From NCBI GenBank assembly GCA_910586365.1, contig CAJUGP010000067.1:1-7277 (forward strand): 7,277 bases of DNA, in the 5' to 3' direction. Positions within the stretch are counted from its first letter, which is position 1; every line of letters begins with the position of its first letter. Source of the DNA: an uncultured Christensenella sp. (GTDB lineage Bacteria > Bacillota > Clostridia > Christensenellales > Borkfalkiaceae). Positions 5,752 through 7,277 of this stretch are shown here, in pieces. Under the pieces are notes generated by a model, which saw only the letters and a program-made list of their open reading frames with translations, had not been told where the DNA came from and searched no databases. Position numbers and translations under genes: made by a program.

Positions 5752-5985
5752 ATGAAAATAAAACTTGCCGAAAACATTAAATTCTATCGCAATGAACTCG
5801 GTTTCACGCAGAGAACGCTCGCCGAAAAAGTACTTGTGGCACAGAGCCGCCTATCCAAATACGAAAACGGTTACGGCACGCCCGACGTGTATACGCTGTG
5901 CCGTCTTGCCGAAATTTTCGGCATAACGCTCGACGAATTGGTGGAATGGACGGGGGAATGGACGGACCGATCAAAACTTTTATAA
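5752..5985 (+). CDS. small XRE-family helix-turn-helix transcriptional regulator
   Basis: A 77-residue single-domain DNA-binding protein. Residues 3-62 form a Cro/C1-type helix-turn-helix: ENIKFYRNELGFTQ (7-20), positioning helix TLAEKVLV (22-29), recognition helix beginning AQSRLSKYENG (30-40), then a TPDVYTLCRLAEIFGITLDEL segment (43-63). There is no effector, sensor or membrane domain. The tail holds a short in-frame duplication, EWTG/EWTD (65-72). No Shine-Dalgarno sequence is recognisable before the ATG, so it may be translated weakly or from a short leader, but no later Met gives a better start. It sits alone between glyA and ppdK, each of which has its own signals. The likely target is its own promoter, and control of ppdK is possible but unsupported. 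Confidence 0.87.
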   Translation: MKIKLAENIKFYRNELGFTQRTLAEKVLVAQSRLSKYENGYGTPDVYTLCRLAEIFGITLDELVEWTGEWTDRSKLL

Positions 5986-6003
5986 AAACTTTTGCGTAAA
6001 GGC

Positions 6004-6032
6004 TTGTCTTTTTCCGCGGAATGTTGTAAAAT
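6004..6032 (+). promoter_or_regulatory. ppdK promoter
   Basis: TTGTCT (6004-6009, 4 of 6 consensus), a 17-base spacer and TAAAAT (6027-6032, 5 of 6) place the start near 6039, with a leader of about 38 bases ending in a strong AGGAGG. The gap after the XRE gene has no GC-rich terminator, so some read-through from it is possible. Confidence 0.65.
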
Positions 6033-6076
6033 AGTTTTTGGTTAAAAATGTAAATATTTCAGGAGGAAACTTTAAC

Positions 6077-7277
6077 ATGGCAAAAAAGTATTGTTACCTT
6101 TTTACCGAAGGTAACGCGAAAATGCGCGAAATTCTCGGCGGCAAGGGCGCGAACCTTGCGGAAATGACCAACATCGGTCTTCCCGTTCCGCAGGGCTTTA
6201 CGATTTCCACCGAGGCTTGCACGCAGTATTACGAGGACGGCAGACAGATCAATCCCTCGATCCAAGCCGAAATCATGGACTACATCGACAAGATGGAAAA
6301 AATCACGGGCAAGAAATTCGGCGATAAAGAGAATCCCCTGCTCGTTTCCGTCCGTTCGGGCGCGCGCGCTTCCATGCCCGGCATGATGGATACCATTCTC
6401 AATCTCGGTTTGAACGAAACGGTCGTCAACACGATCGCAACCAAATCGAACAATCCCCGTTGGGCGTGGGACTGCTACAGAAGATTTATTCAGATGTTCT
6501 CCGACGTCGTTATGGAAGTCGGCAAGAAGTATTTTGAAAAACTCATCGATAAAATGAAAGAGGAAAAGGGCGTTGAATTCGACGTGGACCTCGACGCCAA
6601 CGACCTCAAAACGCTTGCCAACCAATTCAAAGCCGAGTATAAATCCCAGCTTGGCAAAGATTTCCCCGACGACCCCAAGGAACAGCTCTTCGCCGCGGTT
6701 CAGGCGGTATTCCGCAGCTGGGACAACCCCCGCGCAAACATTTACAGAATGGACCACGACATACCTTACAGCTGGGGTACTGCCGTAAACGTTCAGATGA
6801 TGGCGTTCGGCAATATGGGCGACGATTGCGGCACGGGCGTTGCGTTCACGCGTAATCCTGCAACCGGTGAAAAGGGACTTATGGGCGAATTCCTTATGAA
6901 CGCTCAGGGCGAAGACGTAGTTGCAGGCGTTCGTACTCCTATGCCTATTTCCAAAATGGCGGAAGTTCTTCCCGACGTTTACAAGCAGTTTTTAAAAGTT
7001 TGCGATACTCTTGAAAATCACTACCGCGATATGCAGGATATGGAATTTACTATCGAAAAGGGTAAGCTCTATATGCTTCAAACGCGTAACGGCAAGCGTA
7101 CCGCGGCGGCGGCTATTAAAATTGCCTGCGATTTGATTGACGAAAAGATGATAACCGAACAGGAGGCGCTGATGCAAATTGACGCAAAGTCGCTCGATAT
7201 GCTTCTGCACCCTCAGTTCGACCCCAAGGCTTTAAAGGAAGCCGACAAGAAAAACGTTGTCGGCAAGGGTATAGCGG
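6077..7277 (+). CDS. ppdK: pyruvate, phosphate dikinase (5' part, runs off the window)
   Basis: The first 400 residues of a protein usually about 870-890 long. PPDK interconverts pyruvate + ATP + phosphate and PEP + AMP + pyrophosphate. In fermentative clostridia it often works glycolytically. The visible part is the ATP-grasp nucleotide-binding domain. It contains LGGKGANLAEMTNIGLPVP with Lys23, SVRSGARASMPGMMDT with Arg93, the FRSWDNPRA segment (212-220), TRNPATGEKGLMGEF (258-272), and the Mg-ATP site with Asp321, Glu323 and Gln335 in LQTRNGKRTA (334-343). These positions agree closely with the Clostridium symbiosum enzyme as I recall it. The phosphohistidine and PEP/pyruvate domains lie beyond the window. 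AGGAGG at 6061-6066, 10 bases before the ATG, fixes the start. Pro codon choice shifts from CCC to CCT after about 6760. Confidence 0.97.
   Translation, partial: MAKKYCYLFTEGNAKMREILGGKGANLAEMTNIGLPVPQGFTISTEACTQYYEDGRQINPSIQAEIMDYIDKMEKITGKKFGDKENPLLVSVRSGARASMPGMMDTILNLGLNETVVNTIATKSNNPRWAWDCYRRFIQMFSDVVMEVGKKYFEKLIDKMKEEKGVEFDVDLDANDLKTLANQFKAEYKSQLGKDFPDDPKEQLFAAVQAVFRSWDNPRANIYRMDHDIPYSWGTAVNVQMMAFGNMGDDCGTGVAFTRNPATGEKGLMGEFLMNAQGEDVVAGVRTPMPISKMAEVLPDVYKQFLKVCDTLENHYRDMQDMEFTIEKGKLYMLQTRNGKRTAAAAIKIACDLIDEKMITEQEALMQIDAKSLDMLLHPQFDPKALKEADKKNVVGKGIA

Noticed and set aside
5734..5752. Second operator-like repeat TAGTA-N9-TACTA before the XRE start
   Set aside because: Arms are only 5 bp and the spacing differs from the upstream palindrome, so it is easily chance in AT-rich DNA.
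6059..6757. 232-codon minus-strand frame opposite ppdK
   Set aside because: A shadow frame with no ribosome binding site and no recognisable domain. The plus strand encodes a clearly conserved PPDK across the same bases.

Overview
This window looks like a fragment of a low-to-moderate complexity metagenome or draft-genome contig from a Clostridia-like Firmicute. The taxonomic call is an inference from gene content (PfoR-type membrane protein, M18 aminopeptidase, compact GH13 amylase, GlyA, pyruvate phosphate dikinase), Shine-Dalgarno-type starts, consensus sigma-A-like promoters and codon use. No marker gene is present to refine it. The first 21 bases are Illumina TruSeq adapter sequence left on the contig end, so the left boundary is technical, not biological.

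Layout. The left third is on the minus strand: a PfoR/PTS EIIC-like multi-pass membrane protein (21-1247), its leader with an intrinsic terminator just ahead of the ribosome binding site, and its promoter (1364-1392). Next comes a 180-bp non-coding palindromic repeat element (1429-1608), then an M18 metalloaminopeptidase (1618-2865). A 134-bp divergent promoter region (2866-2999) separates this from the plus-strand genes: a cytoplasmic GH13 alpha-amylase-family enzyme (3000-4313), glyA (4371-5621) with a strong terminator, a 77-residue XRE-type regulator (5752-5985) with a palindrome upstream, and the 5' 400 codons of ppdK (6077 to the window end).

The genes are mostly single transcription units with their own promoters, not one pathway. 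Amylase (glucan breakdown) and PPDK (PEP/pyruvate interconversion) both fit carbohydrate fermentation. GlyA supplies glycine and one-carbon units, and the aminopeptidase recycles peptides. I see no mobile genes, CRISPR array, RNA gene or defence system, and no convincing new multi-gene system.

The most interesting content is regulatory. The M18 promoter is a perfect consensus placed so that its transcript should begin at or next to the start codon (leaderless). The two divergent promoters carry an identical 12-bp extended -10 block. The PfoR-like gene has an attenuator-like leader. The palindromic repeat element has a nested structure.
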